Source: Anisakis pegreffii (taxonomy: Eukaryota; Nematoda; Chromadorea; Rhabditida; Anisakidae). From it: a DNA stretch of 64,000 nucleotides. The stretch lies in NCBI GenBank assembly GCA_035041965.1, contig JAPYMA010000913.1, forward strand, positions 1 to 64,000. Direction: 5' to 3'. The notes under the pieces were generated by a model. That model saw only the letters and a program-made list of their open reading frames with translations. It did not search any database and was not told the DNA's origin. Positions 61,724-64,000 of the stretch are shown piece after piece; position 1 is the first letter of the stretch; each line of letters opens with the position of its first letter. The position numbers and the translations under genes were made by a program.

Positions 61724-63200
61724 GCGTGCATTCCTTGGATGAAATAAAATGCAGACAATGATTTGGCACTTCAGACAACTCACTGATAATGCCCTGATTT
61801 CGTTTCATGATAGATTATACGTCGTTATTCTCCTCTGCACACCAGCAACAAGCTGTGATTCAAACTCTGCAATCGACCCATCAATGATTAATGTTTTTAC
61901 GTGAATCCGAGCTTGAACCATCGTAAAGGCGTAATCATCAGAACGAAATTGTACGGAAACAAATGGGTTAGCGTGCATTCCTTGGATGAAATAAGATGCA
62001 GACAATGATTTGGCACTTCAAACAACTCACTGATAATGCCCTGATTTCGTTTCATGATAGATTATACGTCGTTATTCTCCTCTGCACACCATCAACAAGC
62101 TGTGATTTAAACTCTGCAGTCGACCCATTAATGATTAATGTTTTTGCGTGTAGCAGAGCTTGAACCATCATAAACGCATAACCATCAGAACAAAATTGTA
62201 CGGAAACAAATGGGTTAGCGTGCATCCCTGGAATGAAATAAAATGCAGACAATGATTTGACACTTCAGACAACTCACTGATAATGCCCTGATGCCGTTTC
62301 ATGATAAATTACCTGTGGTTATTCTCCTCTCCACACCACCAACAAGCTGTGATTTAAACTCTGCAGTCGACCCATCAATGATTAATGTTTTTGCGTGTAG
62401 CAGAGCTTGAACCATCATAAACGCATAACCATCAGAACAAAATTGTACGGAAACAAATGGGTTAGCGTGCATCCCTGGAATGAAATAAAATGCAGACAAT
62501 GATTTGACACTTCAGACAACTCACTGATAATGCCCTGATGCCGTTTCATGATAAATTACCTGTGGTTATTCTCCTCTCCACACCACCAACAAGCTGTGAT
62601 TTAAACTCTGCAGTCGACCCATCAATGATTAATGTTTTTGCGTGTAGCAGAGCTTGAACCATCATAAACGCATAACCATCAGAACAAAATTGTACGGAAA
62701 CAAATGGGTTAGCGTGCATCCCTGGAATGAAATAAAATGCAGACAATGATTTGACACTTCAGACAACTCACTGATAATGCCCTGATGCCGTTTCATGATA
62801 AATTACCTGTGGTTATTCTCCTCTCCACACCACCAACAAGCTGTGATTTAAACTCTGCAGTCGACCCATCAATGATTAATGTTTTTGCGTGTAGCAGAGC
62901 TTGAACCATCATAAACGCATAACCATCAGAACAAAATTGTACGGAAACAAATGGGTTAGCGTGCATCCCTGGAATGAAATAAAATGCAGACAATGATTTG
63001 ACACTTCAGACAACTCACTGATAATGCCCTGATGCCGTTTCATGATAAATTACCTGTGGTTATTCTCCTCTCCACACCACCAACAAGCTGTGATTTAAAC
63101 TCTGCAGTCGACCCATCAATGATTAATGTTTTTACGTGATTCCGAGCTTGAACCATCATAACGCATAACCATCAGAACAAAATTGTACGGAAACAAATCG
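61724..63200 (-). repeat. 247-bp tandem array of exon-like units
   Basis: Landmark GCGTGCAT recurs every 247 bp at 61724, 61971, 62218, 62465, 62712 and 62959. On the minus strand each full unit has an acceptor (TTTCATTCCAG/GG or TTTCATCCAAG/GA) and an open segment. The units at 62313-62474, 62560-62721 and 62807-62968 are 162 nt long with a good donor (CCACAG/GTAATT) and phase 1 at both ends. The two left copies (61821-61980, 62068-62227) are 160 nt with a weaker donor. The right-hand copy (63054-63195) has a one-base deletion. The encoded peptide includes MHANPFVSVQFCSDGYAF, MMVQALLHAKTLIIDGS and FKSQLVGGVERRITT. The family is unknown, and no flanking gene was found. Confidence 0.8.
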
Positions 63201-64000
63201 GTACATAAATAAACGATCGGATTTCCATAAACGATCTCTATCAATACAACAAGTTAATCGAGACAGTATTGAAGAAATTCAATTCTAAAGCACATTTTAA
63301 GCAGACGCATGGTCACGAAACAAGTTTGCACAAAAACACTCCAGTAGGGGGTAAATAGAATAAATTAAGAAGAGAATGTTAAAAATTGCTCGAGTGAAAA
63401 ATATTTGCAGGTGTTAAACCAGTCAGGTATTGAATTGGTTAACAACCAACTAATCACTTTACCATTGAACAAATGAAGCATAATTTTTAAAGTGCTTTAT
63501 TAACCTTTTTCAACCGTATCTTCCTCCGTATCGTAGCAAAACTATTTTTCAGACAACTCACTGATTTTAGACAATAATATCATAAACTATTCATTCATTA
63601 TCTGTTTTCCCAAATCACACAAGTATTCCACGGAATATTTGTTTGCCGACCCATCAACCATCCCCCCCAACATCGTAAAATTACCCTCCAGTAGGTAGGT
63701 TACTCCCTATAAGGCTTACTGCACTACACGGAAACCAAAAAATTTAACTTCTAAGCAAACTATCAGCAATAATTTCACTTCAATCGAGTAAACACCTCGA
63801 AAACATTTTCGAGCAATTACTGAAGAAATACGGAAAAAATTCATCCAAAACGATTTGCCAATCTCCTCAATTCTCCTCTTTGACACTAGCCAATTCCCCG
63901 TCCCCCTTTGACTGCCATTCGAGAGAACCACACTGTTCTCTCGAATGCAATCAAAATAACTCTTTTCTCATGGTGAGACTGAAAAATTCCCAATCATAAT
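63201..64000. other. Right end of window, no gene supported
   Basis: A remnant of the 247-bp unit (CAGACAACTCACTGAT) occurs near 63551. A perfect 12-bp stem hairpin, ATTCGAGAGAAC-CACACT-GTTCTCTCGAAT, spans 63917-63946. A minus-strand open frame at 63716-63931 lacks an ATG and family motifs. Confidence 0.45.

Overview
The window is animal nuclear DNA, most likely from a nematode. It is AT-rich. Its genes are split into short exons of about 45-415 bp with GT-AG introns, many of them full of mobile-element debris. The combination of genes points to nematodes: a tandem-repeat galectin of the VDHVSISGD/GGRVFPNPY type, a GH25 lysozyme resembling C. elegans lys-1, a leishmanolysin-like M8 protease, a U2AF35 splicing factor and a METTL4/DAMT-1 methyltransferase. 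I cannot name the species. Exon borders were worked out by hand from splice sites, reading phase and protein-family motifs. No search was run.

Layout. 1-7.3 kb is mostly gene-poor: three copies of a SINE-like repeat, a foldback repeat, one possible terminal exon, a large AAT/AAC microsatellite and a MITE. 7.3-12.4 kb (+) is a secreted two-domain galectin. 13.6-21.0 kb (+) is a leishmanolysin-like metalloprotease whose introns hold a LINE fragment, a MITE and an LTR-like repeat. 21-24 kb has nothing firm. 24.5-27.2 kb (+) is a GH25 lysozyme with a GC-AG intron. 28.5-32.2 kb (-) is the complete U2AF35 gene in six exons. 32.2-35.6 kb is intergenic. 35.6-38.4 kb (-) is a small membrane or secreted protein gene followed by a roughly 250-bp tandem array; its paralogue lies at 45.5-46.8 kb (-). 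Between them, 39.1-41.6 kb (-) is a ZAK/MAP3K20-type kinase. 47.7-53.4 kb (-) is METTL4. 56.1-59.9 kb (-) is a ZIP-family metal transporter. 61.7-63.2 kb is a 247-bp tandem array whose units look like exons on the minus strand.

The genes do not form a pathway. U2AF35, ZAK, METTL4 and ZIP are conserved cellular genes. The galectin, lysozyme, metalloprotease and the small paralogous proteins are predicted to be secreted or at the membrane. The least explained material is two unrelated tandem arrays whose units keep open frames and splice-like borders, together with the duplicated small-protein family beside one of them.
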